Assembly (NCBI RefSeq): GCF_013387495.1
Contig: NZ_JABZEE010000005.1
Location: 186,001 to 250,000 of the forward strand
Length of the DNA: 64,000 bases
From: Streptomyces sp. PKU-EA00015
GTDB taxonomy: Bacteria; Actinomycetota; Actinomycetes; Streptomycetales; Streptomycetaceae
Direction of reading: 5' to 3'
Position 1 is the first letter of the stretch; the number at the start of each line of letters is the position of its first letter. Shown here one piece after another: positions 49,655 to 60,691 of this stretch. The position numbers and the translations under genes are program-made. The notes beneath the pieces are model-generated. The model ran no database searches and was not told where the DNA came from. It saw nothing but the letters and a program-made list of their open reading frames with translations.

Positions 49655-50157
49655 TCCAGCTCCTCCTGACAACGTTCCAGCCAGTCGAGGTCGGCCTGCA
49701 GATGCAGCATGGCGCCCTCGATCAGCAACTGGGAGATCCTGTTGTCCCGGTCCTCGGACGCGGCCAGCTTCGACAGCTCCCGCATGGTGTTGAGGTACTG
49801 CCGCCGCTGTCTGTTGATCAGGGCGATCGGGTCGGCGAGCCCCGACTCCGGCGCGAGCGCGATCTTCATGAAGAACTCGTCCCGCACCCGCGGCTCGTCG
49901 GTGGTCTCCTCGAACCAGGCCAGCACGGCCTCGCGCCCGGCGTCGGTGAGCCGGTACGTCCGCTTGTTGGGCCGGCCCGACTGCTCGACGTCCTCGCCGT
50001 CGATCAGGCCGCTCTTCTCCAGCCGGCCGAGAGTGACGTAGATCTGGCCGACGTTCGGCTGAGGGTACGCGGCGCCCAGGAGCTTCTCAAGGTCCTGCTT
50101 GAGCTCGTAGCCGTGCGCGGGGCCCCGGGTGAGGAGTGCCAGGAGCGGCAGCCGCAC
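49651..50157 (-). CDS. PadR-family transcriptional regulator
   Basis: PadR regulator of 168 residues. The winged helix lies in the first 80 residues (RLPLLALLTRGPAHGYELKQ, VGQIYVTLGRLEKSGLI, then RPNKRTYRLTDAGREAVL) and a C-terminal helical domain (about 90-168) mediates dimerisation. GTG 50157 is chosen from the GAGGGGGAG site and from homology, as the open frame continues upstream for 1.4 kb with no homology. It probably represses its own operon, which encodes an FtsX-type exporter, in response to the exported compound. Confidence 0.93.
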   Translation of the reverse strand: MRLPLLALLTRGPAHGYELKQDLEKLLGAAYPQPNVGQIYVTLGRLEKSGLIDGEDVEQSGRPNKRTYRLTDAGREAVLAWFEETTDEPRVRDEFFMKIALAPESGLADPIALINRQRRQYLNTMRELSKLAASEDRDNRISQLLIEGAMLHLQADLDWLERCQEELE

Positions 50158-50258
50158 GCGCTCCCCCTCTCTCCCGCTGCGTAGTCTGCTGTTGGCTGGG
50201 CAGTGGGACGTCCGGACCGCCCGCCCGCCCCGTCTGCCTGGGCCTCTAGTATCGCCCA

Positions 50259-50279
50259 TGCCTAACGGGTATATATAGG
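50259..50279. promoter_or_regulatory. Divergent promoter region with inverted repeat
   Basis: GCCTA (50259-50263) and TAGGC (50275-50279) flank an AT-rich core containing TATATA (50271-50276), which can act as a -10 element in either direction. It lies between the PadR operon and the solute-binding protein gene. No good -35 was found on either side. It is a candidate PadR operator. Confidence 0.35.
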
Positions 50280-50325
50280 CCACGATGGTCGGCGGCGCAG
50301 CCGGATCGTGCACCGGGAGGAACCT

Positions 50326-51597
50326 ATGCGGTGGATGCGTGCCGCGGGTAGGGGACTCCTGGCCGCGGCGGTGGTTCTTGCGGGATACGCCGGATTCGAC
50401 GCGCGTGCCGGGGGAGCGGAGCCCGTCGGCCGGGGGCCGATGACCCTGGTGACGGCCGGCGACCTGACCGGCTATCTCCCGCCGCTGCTCGAGGACTGGA
50501 ACGAGGAGCACCCCGGCGAACGCGTGACGCTCGTCGAGCTGCCGGACTCGGCCGACGAGACCCGCGCGCAGATGATCAGCGAGCTGCGCTCGGGCAGCGA
50601 CCGGTTCGACGTGCTCAACATCGACGTGGCCTGGACCTCGGAGTTCGCCGCGGCGGGGTGGATCTCGCCGCTGGAGCGCGACCGCTTCCCCCTGGACACC
50701 TTCCTGAGTCCCGTGGTGGACACCGCGACCTTCGACGGGCGGTTGTACGCCGTCCCGTACGTGACCAACGCCGGGCTGCTCTACTACCGCCGGGACGTCC
50801 TCGACCGTGCCGGTGTGAAGCCGCCCCGCACCTGGACCGAGCTGGCCCGCCAGGCCCGCACCCTGGCCCCGCGCCACGGCCTCGGCGGATACGCGGGCCA
50901 GTTCCTGCCGTACGAGGGCCTGACCGTCAACGTCACGGAGGCGGTGCACTCGGCGGGCGGCTCGATCCTGCGGGACGACGGCGACCGGGTCACCGTGGAC
51001 TCGGACGCCGCGCGTGCCGCCTTCTCCTTCCTCGCGGACGGCGTGCGCGAGGGCTGGATCCCCCGTGACGCCCTCGGCTACAAGGAGGAGGAGTCCCGCC
51101 GGGCGTTCCAGGACGGCCGGCTGCTGTTCCTGCGCAACTGGCCGTATGTGTACGCCGACGCGAGCGCGAAGGACTCCAAGGTGGCCGGGCGGTTCGGCGC
51201 GGTGCCCCTGCCCGGCCCCGACGGCCCGGGCACCAGTGTGCTCGGCGGCTCCAACCTGGCGGTCAGCAGCCATGCGCGCCACCCCGAGTCGGCCGCCGAC
51301 CTGATCGCGTACCTCACCAGCGAGCGCGTCCAGCGGAAGGTCCTGACCGAGGGGTCGCTGCCGCCCGTGCGTGCCGCCCTGTACGAGGATCCGGGGCTGA
51401 TCGCCGCGCATCCGTATCTGCCGACCCTGCGCCGGAGCGTGCTGTCGGCCGTGCCGCGCCCCAAGTCCGCGCGCTACGACCAGGTGAGCCTCGCCGTGCA
51501 GGCGGTGGCGCAGGACGTCATGGCGCTGCGCCAGACGCCCGAGCAGGCGGTCGCGCGACTCGCGCGCGAGCTCGGCGCCATTTCCCGCACCGGCTGA
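50326..51597 (+). CDS. Extracellular solute-binding protein, family 1
   Basis: Sugar-type ABC binding protein of 423 residues. It has a hydrophobic signal (GLLAAAVVLAGYAGFDARAGG) but no lipobox cysteine, so it should be secreted or membrane-anchored by the uncleaved signal, unlike the lipoprotein at 53520. The core is typical of cluster MalE-like proteins (LYAVPYVTNAGLLYYRRD, FLRNWPYVYADAS, LGGSNLAVSSHARHPE). No permease follows within its own transcription unit, which ends at a strong terminator. It may supply the importer encoded from 54862 or work with distant subunits. GGGAGGAA precedes ATG 50326 by 5 nt. Confidence 0.9.
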   Translation: MRWMRAAGRGLLAAAVVLAGYAGFDARAGGAEPVGRGPMTLVTAGDLTGYLPPLLEDWNEEHPGERVTLVELPDSADETRAQMISELRSGSDRFDVLNIDVAWTSEFAAAGWISPLERDRFPLDTFLSPVVDTATFDGRLYAVPYVTNAGLLYYRRDVLDRAGVKPPRTWTELARQARTLAPRHGLGGYAGQFLPYEGLTVNVTEAVHSAGGSILRDDGDRVTVDSDAARAAFSFLADGVREGWIPRDALGYKEEESRRAFQDGRLLFLRNWPYVYADASAKDSKVAGRFGAVPLPGPDGPGTSVLGGSNLAVSSHARHPESAADLIAYLTSERVQRKVLTEGSLPPVRAALYEDPGLIAAHPYLPTLRRSVLSAVPRPKSARYDQVSLAVQAVAQDVMALRQTPEQAVARLARELGAISRTG

Positions 51598-51614
51598 GCC
51601 CATCGTCACCTCCT

Positions 51615-51653
51615 CAAGGAGCCTCTACTTACATGTTAAGTAGAGGCTCCTTG
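51615..51653 (+). terminator. Strong stem-loop terminator
   Basis: CAAGGAGCCTCTACTT (51615-51630) and AAGTAGAGGCTCCTTG (51638-51653) make a perfect 16-bp stem with a 7-nt loop (ACATGTT), followed by a T-rich tail (CTATTTG). It is the most classical terminator in the window and separates the solute-binding protein from the glucosidase operon. Confidence 0.85.
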
Positions 51654-51715
51654 CTATTTGAAGACCCCAGAGCGGGACAAAGCACCCCAGCTTTAGGTAG
51701 TTTACGGACGCATCG

Positions 51716-51746
51716 TTGACACCTTGGCGTCATGGCTACTTAACAT
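51716..51746 (+). promoter_or_regulatory. Probable promoter of the glucosidase-transporter operon
   Basis: TTGACA (51716-51721) is followed by TACTTA (51737-51742, spacing 15) or TAACAT (51741-51746, spacing 19), neither ideal. Downstream, ATGCATGCAT (51745-51754) is a short palindrome that could be an operator. The leader would be 50 to 60 nt before ATG 51812. Confidence 0.4.
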
Positions 51747-51811
51747 GCATGCATAACAGCGCCACCCGATCCGGGGCGCTCTCGCATTCAGCAGAAACAG
51801 GTCGACGCGAG

Positions 51812-53491
51812 ATGCTCAGCACGCTTCCGGCCGGCATCGGCCAGCCCCTCCGCAGCTCCGCCACTCCCGAACCGTGGTGGCGCGACGCGGTGATCTACCA
51901 GGTGTACGTCCGCAGCTTCCTCGACAGCACGGGGGACGGGATAGGCGACCTGGCCGGCGTCCGTGCCGGGCTTCCCTACCTGCGGAAACTCGGCGTCGAC
52001 GGCATCTGGCTCAGCCCCTTCTACCCCTCGCCGCAGCACGACCACGGCTACGACGTCGCCGACTACTGCGACGTCGACCCCGTCTACGGCGACCTCGCCG
52101 AGTTCGACCGGCTGGTCGCCGACGCCCGCAGGCTCGGGCTCAAGCTGCTGCTCGACATCGTCCCGAACCACTGCTCCAGCGAGCACCCCTGGTTCCGCGA
52201 GGCCCTCGCCGCCGCCCCCGGCAGCCCCGCCCGCTCGCGTTTCCACTTCGCCCCCGGCCGCGGCGCGGACGGCGCCGAACCGCCCAACAACTGGCGTGCC
52301 ATGTTCGGCGGCCCCGCCTGGAGCCGGACCACGGACCCCGACGGGACGCCCGGAGAGTGGTACCTGCACCTGTTCACCCCCGAGCAGCCCGACCTCAACT
52401 GGCGCGACCCGGCCGTCGGCGACGAGTTCGAGCGGGTGCTGCGCTTCTGGCTCGACCGCGGTGTGGACGGCTTCCGCATCGACGTGGCGGCCGGTCTCTA
52501 CAAGCACCCCGACCTGCCGGACTCGGACGACCCCGAAGCGGACGAGCGCTCCCGCGACTCGGTCAACCCGCTCGCCTGGAACCAGCCGGAGGTCCACGAC
52601 GTGTGGCGCCGCTGGCGCGCGGTGTGCGAGGAGTACGCCGCACGCGACGGTCACGAGCGGCTGCTCGTCGGCGAGGTCTCCGTACCGACGGCGCGCGAGC
52701 ACGCCCTGTACGTCCGGCCCGACGAACTGCATCAGGCGTTCTTCTTCGACCTGCTCAGCGCCCCCTGGGACGCCGACGCCTTCCGTTCGACGATCGACGA
52801 GGCCGTACGCGACATCGCCGGCACCGGCTCCACCGTCACCTGGGTGCTCAACAACCACGACCAGGTCCGCACGGTGACGCGGTACGCGGGGGAACCCGGT
52901 GTCGAGGGCAGCGGCCTCGGCGCCGCCCGCGCCCGCGCCGCCGCCCTGCTGATGCTGGCCCTGCCCGGCGCCGCGTACGTCTACCAGGGGGAGGAGCTCG
53001 GCCTGCCCGAGGTCCTCGACCTGCCGGACGAGGTCCTCACCGACCCGATCTTCCACCGCACCGGCAGCCGCAAGCACATCCGTGACGGCTGCCGCGTTCC
53101 GCTGCCCTGGTCCGGCCATGCTTCCCCGTTCGGCTTCAGCCAGGGCGAGGCAGGGGCCCGGCCGTGGCTGCCGCAGCCCGAGTGGTTCGCGGAGCACGCC
53201 ACGGACCGGGCCCTCGCCGACACCCGATCCTTCTGGCACCTGTACCGCGAGGGCCTGCAACTGCGGCACAGCCTCCCGCAGTTGGGCGAGGGCACGCTGC
53301 GCTGGCTGGACGCGCCCCCGCACGTGCTGGCCATGGTCCGCGGCGACGGACTGATCTGCGCGGTGAACTTCGGCGCCGAGCCCGTCCCCGCTCCCGCGAG
53401 CGGCACCCCCCTGCTCTCCAGCGGCCCCTGCCCCGACGGTGTGCTCCCCGGAGCGACCGCCGCGTGGTGGACCGCCGACCCCACCTCCTGA
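51812..53491 (+). CDS. GH13 alpha-glucosidase (oligo-1,6-glucosidase/AglA-like)
   Basis: Glycoside hydrolase family 13 enzyme of 559 residues, cytoplasmic (no signal). The (beta/alpha)8 barrel opens with WWRDAVIYQVYVRSF (22-36). The four conserved regions are DIVPNH (115-120), DGFRIDVA (219-226, nucleophile Asp224), GEVS (287-290, acid/base Glu288) and NNHD (347-350, Asp350). It probably hydrolyses alpha-glucosides brought in by the importer that follows. The gene leads the binding protein and two permeases (28-bp gap to the next gene). ATG 51812 is the best-supported start by homology; ATG 51749 in frame would add 21 residues. Confidence 0.92.
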   Translation: MLSTLPAGIGQPLRSSATPEPWWRDAVIYQVYVRSFLDSTGDGIGDLAGVRAGLPYLRKLGVDGIWLSPFYPSPQHDHGYDVADYCDVDPVYGDLAEFDRLVADARRLGLKLLLDIVPNHCSSEHPWFREALAAAPGSPARSRFHFAPGRGADGAEPPNNWRAMFGGPAWSRTTDPDGTPGEWYLHLFTPEQPDLNWRDPAVGDEFERVLRFWLDRGVDGFRIDVAAGLYKHPDLPDSDDPEADERSRDSVNPLAWNQPEVHDVWRRWRAVCEEYAARDGHERLLVGEVSVPTAREHALYVRPDELHQAFFFDLLSAPWDADAFRSTIDEAVRDIAGTGSTVTWVLNNHDQVRTVTRYAGEPGVEGSGLGAARARAAALLMLALPGAAYVYQGEELGLPEVLDLPDEVLTDPIFHRTGSRKHIRDGCRVPLPWSGHASPFGFSQGEAGARPWLPQPEWFAEHATDRALADTRSFWHLYREGLQLRHSLPQLGEGTLRWLDAPPHVLAMVRGDGLICAVNFGAEPVPAPASGTPLLSSGPCPDGVLPGATAAWWTADPTS

Positions 53492-53519
53492 CCGCCCCAC
53501 TCTCGGAAGGACCCTCACC

Positions 53520-54851
53520 ATGCGACGACCCTCGAACACGACCCGGCGGACGGCAGCGACGGTCTCGGCGGCCCTCGCCGTCGCCCTGACCGCCACCGCC
53601 TGCGGTGGCACCACCGGCCCCGCGAGCGGCGGTGAACTCAGCGGCCAGACCGTCACCGTGGCCGGTGTCTGGACCGGCAGCGAACAGAAGAACTTCAAGA
53701 AGGTGCTCGACGCCTTCACCGAGAAGACGGGTGCGAAGACCGTCTTCGTGCCCTCCGGCGACAACGTCTCCACCTTCGTCGGCAGCAAGATCGAGGGCGG
53801 CAACGCCCCCGACGTGGTGATGGTCCCGCAGGTCGGCGTGCTGAAGCAGTTCGCCTCCGAGGGCTGGCTCAAGCCGCTGTCGGACAAGACCGCGAAGTCG
53901 GCCACCGACGGCCTCGCCCCTGTCTGGAAGGACTACGGCACGGTCGACGGCACCTACTACGGCCTCTACTTCAAGGCGGCCCACAAGTCGACCGTCTGGT
54001 ACAGCCCGGACGCGTTCACCCAGGCCGGCGTCACGGAGCCCAGCTCGTGGACGGGCCTGCTGGAGGCCGGCCGCACCCTCTCGGACTCGGGCCGACCGGC
54101 CTTCGCGATAGCCGGCGAGGACGGCTGGACGCTCACCGACTGGTTCGAGAACGTGTATCTCTCGCAGGCCGGACCGGAGAAGTACGACCAGCTCGCCCAG
54201 CACAAGATCAAGTGGACGGACGAGAGCGTCGTCAAGGCGCTGACCACCCTGGCCGAGGTGTTCAAGGACAAGCAGCTCGTCGCCGGCGGCGCCCAGGGCG
54301 CGCTGCGCACCGACTTCCCCGCCTCCGTCGAGCAGGTCTTCGGCCCCGAACCGAAGGCGGGCATGGTCTACGAGGGCGACTTCGTCGCGGGCGTGGCCAA
54401 GGACGAGTTCGGCAGGAAGCCGGGCGAGGACGCCAAGTTCTTCCCCTTCCCCGGGGTCGGCGCCGGCGAGCCGCCGGTGGTCAGCGGCGGCGACGCGGCC
54501 GTCGTCCTGAAGGAGGGCAAGAACGCCGAGGCCGGGATGCGGCTGCTGGAGTTCCTCGCGACGCCCGAGGCCGCCGAGGTCTGGGCCGGCGCGGGCGGCT
54601 TCCTCTCGCCGAACAAGGACGTCAGCCTCGACGCGTACGGCGACGACGTGACCCGCGAGACCGCCGAATCGCTGATCGGCGCGGGCAACTCGGTCCGCTT
54701 CGACATGTCCGACCAGGCGCCCGCCGCCTTCGGCGGCACCAAGGGCGCGGGGGAGTGGAAGCTGCTCCAGGACTTCCTGCGCGACCCGTCCGACCCGAAG
54801 GCCACCGCGGCGAAGCTGGAAGCCGCGGCGGCCAAGGCGTACCGGAACTGA
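53520..54851 (+). CDS. Alpha-glucoside-type ABC binding lipoprotein
   Basis: Solute-binding lipoprotein of 443 residues. The signal ends in LTATAC, a lipobox, with Cys at about residue 28. The mature part has GQTVTVAGVWTGSEQKNFKK, then FVPSGDNVSTFVGSKIEGGN and PDVVMVPQVGVLKQFASEG, the AglE-type layout of alpha-glucoside importers, and a C-terminal lobe with WAGAGGFLSPNKDVSLDAYG. Ligand identity is inferred only from the glucosidase upstream and the AglE-like sequence. GGAAGG precedes ATG 53520. It precedes both permease genes by a few bases, as one operon. Confidence 0.92.
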   Translation: MRRPSNTTRRTAATVSAALAVALTATACGGTTGPASGGELSGQTVTVAGVWTGSEQKNFKKVLDAFTEKTGAKTVFVPSGDNVSTFVGSKIEGGNAPDVVMVPQVGVLKQFASEGWLKPLSDKTAKSATDGLAPVWKDYGTVDGTYYGLYFKAAHKSTVWYSPDAFTQAGVTEPSSWTGLLEAGRTLSDSGRPAFAIAGEDGWTLTDWFENVYLSQAGPEKYDQLAQHKIKWTDESVVKALTTLAEVFKDKQLVAGGAQGALRTDFPASVEQVFGPEPKAGMVYEGDFVAGVAKDEFGRKPGEDAKFFPFPGVGAGEPPVVSGGDAAVVLKEGKNAEAGMRLLEFLATPEAAEVWAGAGGFLSPNKDVSLDAYGDDVTRETAESLIGAGNSVRFDMSDQAPAAFGGTKGAGEWKLLQDFLRDPSDPKATAAKLEAAAAKAYRN

Positions 54852-54861
54852 GGCTGCTCTC

Positions 54862-56193
54862 ATGGCTGACATGCTCAAGGCCCGCGCCGCGGTGGACACG
54901 CGGCGCCGGGCCCAGCGCAGGAAGCGCCGCCTCGCGGTCGTCTTCGTCCTGCCCGCACTGCTGCTTCTCGGTGCGCTCGTCGTCTACCCCGTCCTCTTCT
55001 CCGTCGGCCGCAGTCTGTTCGACGCGAGCGGGGACCGGTTCGTGGGCGCGGCGAACTACACCGAGATGTTCAGTGATCCGGCCACGCTCAGGGCCATCCG
55101 CAACAGCACCATCTGGGTCGTCGTCGCACCCGTCCTGCTGACCGGTCTCGGGCTGATGCTCGCCGTGCTCACCGAGAAGGTGCGCTGGGCCACCGCGTTC
55201 AAGCTGGTGCTCTTCCTCCCCATGGCCGTCTCCTTCCTCGCCGCGGGTATCATCTTCCGGCTCGCCTACGAGCAGGACCCGGACCGGGGCGTGCTCAACG
55301 CCGCCGTCGTCGGCGTCCACGACGCGTTCGAGGATCCGGCGGCGTATCCGACGGCCAGGGCCCGCGAGAACCAGGGTCTCGCCGGCGGCGCGGGCGGCCC
55401 CTACACCACCGAGGAGGCCGTGCACCCGGGACGGACCGTGACCCTCGGCTTCGTGGGCGTCTCCCCCGACGCCATGCCCGCAGGGGCGAAGACCGCGGCC
55501 GTGAAGGAGCCGGGACCCGACGCGATCGGCGGAGTCGTCTACCTCGACTTCGCCCCGGGAGGCGGCGGTGCACAGGGAAAGGTCGACCCGGCCGAGAAGG
55601 GACTGCCGGGCATGACCGTCGAGGCCGTACGCGACGGGACGACCGCGGCCACCACGACGACGGCCGCCGACGGATCGTTCCGCTTCGCCGGCCTGGACGA
55701 CGGCGCGTACACGGTCCGGCTGCCCGCGTCGAACTTCGCCGCCCCCTACGAAGGCGTGAACTGGCTCGGCCCCGCCCTCGTGACCCCCGCGATCATCGGC
55801 GCCTACCTGTGGGTGTGGACCGGATTCGCGATGGTGCTGATCGGGGCCGGCCTCTCCGCCATCCCGCGCGACGCGCTGGAGGCGGCCCGGATGGACGGCG
55901 CCACCGAGGGCCAGATCTTCCGCAAGATCACCGTGCCGCTGCTCGCACCCGTGCTCACCGTCGTCTTCGTGACCCTGGTGATCAATGTGATGAAGGTCTT
56001 CGACCTCGTCTGGATCATCGCGCCCGGACCGGTCCAGGAGGAGGCCAACGTACTGGCCACCCGCATGTGGCTGGTGTCGTTCGGCGGCGGCAACGACCAG
56101 GGCCTCGGCAGCGCGCTCAGCGTCCTGCTCCTCCTGCTCGTCGTCCCCGCGATGATCTTCAACGTCCGGCGGTTCAGGAGGAGCGGAGCATGA
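54862..56193 (+). CDS. ABC sugar permease with inserted Cna-B-like domain
   Basis: MalF/AglF-type permease of 443 residues, about 130 longer than usual. Membrane segments lie at about 24-46, 84-103 and 113-136, then, after an extracytoplasmic insert of roughly 145-300, at 303-330 and beyond, with the EAA loop ALEAARMDGATEGQIF (338-353). Within the insert, residues 222-288 (GGVVYLDFAPGG, EKGLPGMTVEAVRDG, AADGSFRFAGLDDGAYTVRLP) look like a Cna-B/SdrD-B-type beta sandwich, normally found in surface proteins. It works with the second permease and the lipoprotein. No frame disruption is seen around the insert. Confidence 0.9.
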   Translation: MADMLKARAAVDTRRRAQRRKRRLAVVFVLPALLLLGALVVYPVLFSVGRSLFDASGDRFVGAANYTEMFSDPATLRAIRNSTIWVVVAPVLLTGLGLMLAVLTEKVRWATAFKLVLFLPMAVSFLAAGIIFRLAYEQDPDRGVLNAAVVGVHDAFEDPAAYPTARARENQGLAGGAGGPYTTEEAVHPGRTVTLGFVGVSPDAMPAGAKTAAVKEPGPDAIGGVVYLDFAPGGGGAQGKVDPAEKGLPGMTVEAVRDGTTAATTTTAADGSFRFAGLDDGAYTVRLPASNFAAPYEGVNWLGPALVTPAIIGAYLWVWTGFAMVLIGAGLSAIPRDALEAARMDGATEGQIFRKITVPLLAPVLTVVFVTLVINVMKVFDLVWIIAPGPVQEEANVLATRMWLVSFGGGNDQGLGSALSVLLLLLVVPAMIFNVRRFRRSGA

Positions 56194-57119
56194 GCGGCCA
56201 CAGCACCATCGAGCGTCCGCCGCTCGCGAAGGCCCCCGTCCCCACGGCGGTCCCGGCCGCGCCGCGCCGTCCCGGGCGGCAGAGCCGCCTGACCAAGTGG
56301 CTCAACAGCGGGATCGTCCAGGCCCTGCTGATCGTCGTGGCCCTGGTCTGGATCACGCCCCTCGCCGGGCTGTTCCTCTCCTCGCTGCGCTCGGAGCGGG
56401 ACAACGCGTCCGACGGCTGGTGGACGGCGCTCAGCGACCCCTCCCAGCTGTCGCTGGACAACTACACGGCGCTGCTGGAGGACTCCGGCATCACCGCCGC
56501 GTTCTGGAACACCGTCCTGATCTCCGTGCCCACCACGATCCTGGTCGTCGGCATCGCCGCACTCGCCGGATACGCCTTCGCCTGGCTCGACTTCCCCGGC
56601 CGTGACGCGATCTTCCTGGTGGTCGTCGGACTGCTGGTGGTTCCCGTCCAGATCGGGCTGCTGCCCGTGGCCAAACTCTTCGGCACCATCGGGCTGTTCG
56701 GCACGATCGCCGGCGTCGTCCTGTTCCACGTCGCCTACGGACTCCCGTTCGCGATCTTCCTGTTGCGCAACTACTTCGCCGAGATACCACGCGAGATGCT
56801 GGAGGCCGCCCGGATGGACGGCGGCAGCGAGTGGCGCATCTTCTCCCGTCTCGTGCTGCCGCTCGGCCGGCCGGCCCTCGCGAGCCTCGCCATCTTCCAG
56901 TTCCTGTGGGTCTGGAACGACATGCTCGTGGCGCTGCTCTTCGCGGACAGCGGATCCCAGCCGCTGACCGTCGCCCTGCAGTCCCAGATGCGGCAGTTCG
57001 GCAGCAACATCGGCGTGCTGGCCCCGGGCGCGTTCCTCTCGCTGGTGGTCCCGCTGGTGGTCTTCTTCGCCTTCCAACGGCACTTCGTGCAGGGAGTGAT
57101 GGCCGGATCGGTCAAGTAG
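56190..57119 (+). CDS. ABC sugar permease (MalG/AglG-type)
   Basis: Second permease of 309 residues, with a 30-residue polar Pro-rich N-terminus, then six hydrophobic segments (GIVQALLIVVALVWITPLAG first) and the EAA loop EMLEAARMDGGSEWRIFSRL, the site of contact with the ATPase. No ATPase is encoded in the operon; streptomycete sugar importers of this type commonly share MsiK, encoded elsewhere. ATG 56190 overlaps the previous stop. The operon ends here at a perfect stem-loop. Confidence 0.94.
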   Translation: MSGHSTIERPPLAKAPVPTAVPAAPRRPGRQSRLTKWLNSGIVQALLIVVALVWITPLAGLFLSSLRSERDNASDGWWTALSDPSQLSLDNYTALLEDSGITAAFWNTVLISVPTTILVVGIAALAGYAFAWLDFPGRDAIFLVVVGLLVVPVQIGLLPVAKLFGTIGLFGTIAGVVLFHVAYGLPFAIFLLRNYFAEIPREMLEAARMDGGSEWRIFSRLVLPLGRPALASLAIFQFLWVWNDMLVALLFADSGSQPLTVALQSQMRQFGSNIGVLAPGAFLSLVVPLVVFFAFQRHFVQGVMAGSVK

Positions 57120-57151
57120 GACCGAGCGACCGCCGTCGTCCAGGACCGGGA

Positions 57152-57190
57152 GACCGGCGTCGTCCGCCCGTGGGGCGGACGACGCCGGTC
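57152..57190 (+). terminator. Perfect stem-loop after the importer operon
   Basis: GACCGGCGTCGTCCGCCC (57152-57169) and GGGCGGACGACGCCGGTC (57173-57190) form an 18-bp perfect stem with a GTG loop, 32 bp after the permease stop. Confidence 0.8.
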
Positions 57191-57330
57191 CACGCGCGCG
57201 CGGACGCCGGCCGTCCCCCGCCACGGCCGTCGCTCCGGGCGCGGGGCGGTCAAGATCGCTCCCTCCGGGGCGCCGATCACGACCGTGACGAGGCCCCTGT
57301 CGATCAGGGGCCGATCACGAGATATCTTGA

Positions 57331-59589
<2,259 letters not shown>

Positions 59590-59604
59590 CGCCGACGCAC
59601 CCCA

Positions 59605-59640
59605 TCCGCCCCGGCCGGCGCCACGCCCGGCCGGGGCGGA
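59605..59640 (+). terminator. Stem-loop after icd
   Basis: TCCGCCCCGGCCGG (59605-59618) pairs with CCGGCCGGGGCGGA (59627-59640) in a perfect 14-bp stem with an 8-nt loop. Confidence 0.75.
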
Positions 59641-59714
59641 CCCGTTGTCGGGTGCCGGCAGCCGTGTGCCTGTGAAGGGGCCGGCTCCCCTGCGCCGCGA
59701 AGCACGACCGCACG

Positions 59715-59758
59715 ACGAAGGGGGCGGCCGCCCGATGACCGGGTGGCCGCCCCTTCGT
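59715..59758 (-). terminator. Stem-loop after the binding-lipoprotein gene
   Basis: The segments ACGAAGGGGGCGGCCGCCCG (59715-59734) and CCGGGTGGCCGCCCCTTCGT (59739-59758) pair with one bulged G and one mismatch. It lies 10 bp beyond the stop of the minus-strand gene. Confidence 0.65.
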
Positions 59759-59767
59759 GACGGGGTG

Positions 59768-60691
59768 TCAGTAACGTTCGACGAGCGGAGTACCGGCGTA
59801 CTTGGAGCCGGACAGACCCAGCGTCGCGTCGTACGCCTGCTCGTGGTCGCCGCTCGCGTCGTGCGCCTCGATCGAGTCCGACACCGCCTTGCGCAGCGCC
59901 GTGTCGCTCTTGGCCATCCCGATGCCGTACGGCTCCTCGGTGAACGGGTTGCCGACGACCTTCAGCTTGTCCGGCGCCTGCGCCGCGTACCCCAGGAGGA
60001 TGGCGTCGTCCGTGGTCACGGCGTCGACGTCGCCGTCGAGCAGCCGCTTGACGCACTCGCCGTACTTGTTCGTCTCGACCGTCTGGGTGTTGTACTCGGG
60101 CTTCTGGATCTCGCGCAGGGCCGTCGCGCCCTTGACGGAGCAGACCGTCTTGCCCTGCAGGGAGTAGGGGCCGCCGATGGTGCGGTCGTCCTTGCGGACG
60201 AGCAGGTCGGCGCCGGCCATGAAGTACGGGCCGGCGAAGCCGACCTTCTTCTTGCGCTCGGCGTTGATGGTGTACGTGCCGACGTACAGGTCCACCTCGC
60301 CGTTGGCGATGGCCGCTTCACGGCTGCGGGTGTCGATCGTCTTGAACTGGATCAGCCGGGGGGCGAAGCCGAGGTCCGCGGCGACCATCTTGGCGATCTC
60401 GATGTCGAAGCCGGACCGCTGGCCGTTCGCGTCCTGGTAGCCGAGGAAGGGCTGGTCGTCCTTGACCCCGATCACGAGCTTGCCGGCCTTCTGCGCCCGG
60501 GCCAGGGTCGGCGAGTCGAACGAGACGTCCGTCGCGACCTTGTAGGTCGGCAGCTTGGGCTGCTCCAGGGAATTCGTGCTGCGGGACGGGGTGTCACCGG
60601 GGGAACTCTGCTCGCCGCTGCAGGAGGTGGCGGTGAGAGCGACCGCGATCACGGTGATCGCCGCGAACGTGGCCGACTTGCGGGACTTCAT
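59768..60691 (-). CDS. Glutamate-type ABC substrate-binding lipoprotein
   Basis: Family 3 (SBP_bac_3) binding lipoprotein of 307 residues. The signal ends VALTATSC, a lipobox with Cys24. The core includes KLVIGVKDDQPFLGYQD, GFDIEIAKMVAADLGF and LYVGTYTINAERKKKVGFAG, all typical of GluB-like proteins of actinobacteria. There are no gluA, gluC or gluD homologues beside it; an icd gene lies in the opposite orientation, so it is probably an orphan or a sensor component. The gap between this gene and the STAS gene (60692-61074, 383 bp) contains the divergent promoters but no gene I can support. Confidence 0.92.
   Translation of the reverse strand: MKSRKSATFAAITVIAVALTATSCSGEQSSPGDTPSRSTNSLEQPKLPTYKVATDVSFDSPTLARAQKAGKLVIGVKDDQPFLGYQDANGQRSGFDIEIAKMVAADLGFAPRLIQFKTIDTRSREAAIANGEVDLYVGTYTINAERKKKVGFAGPYFMAGADLLVRKDDRTIGGPYSLQGKTVCSVKGATALREIQKPEYNTQTVETNKYGECVKRLLDGDVDAVTTDDAILLGYAAQAPDKLKVVGNPFTEEPYGIGMAKSDTALRKAVSDSIEAHDASGDHEQAYDATLGLSGSKYAGTPLVERY

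Noticed and set aside
50158..51609. Upstream extension of the PadR frame to 652 codons
   Set aside because: PadR homology begins at GTG 50157 with a ribosome site; the rest is antisense to the solute-binding protein.
51788..53905. A 705-codon minus-strand frame opposite the GH13 glucosidase
   Set aside because: The sense frame has all GH13 catalytic motifs; the antisense translation is low-complexity.
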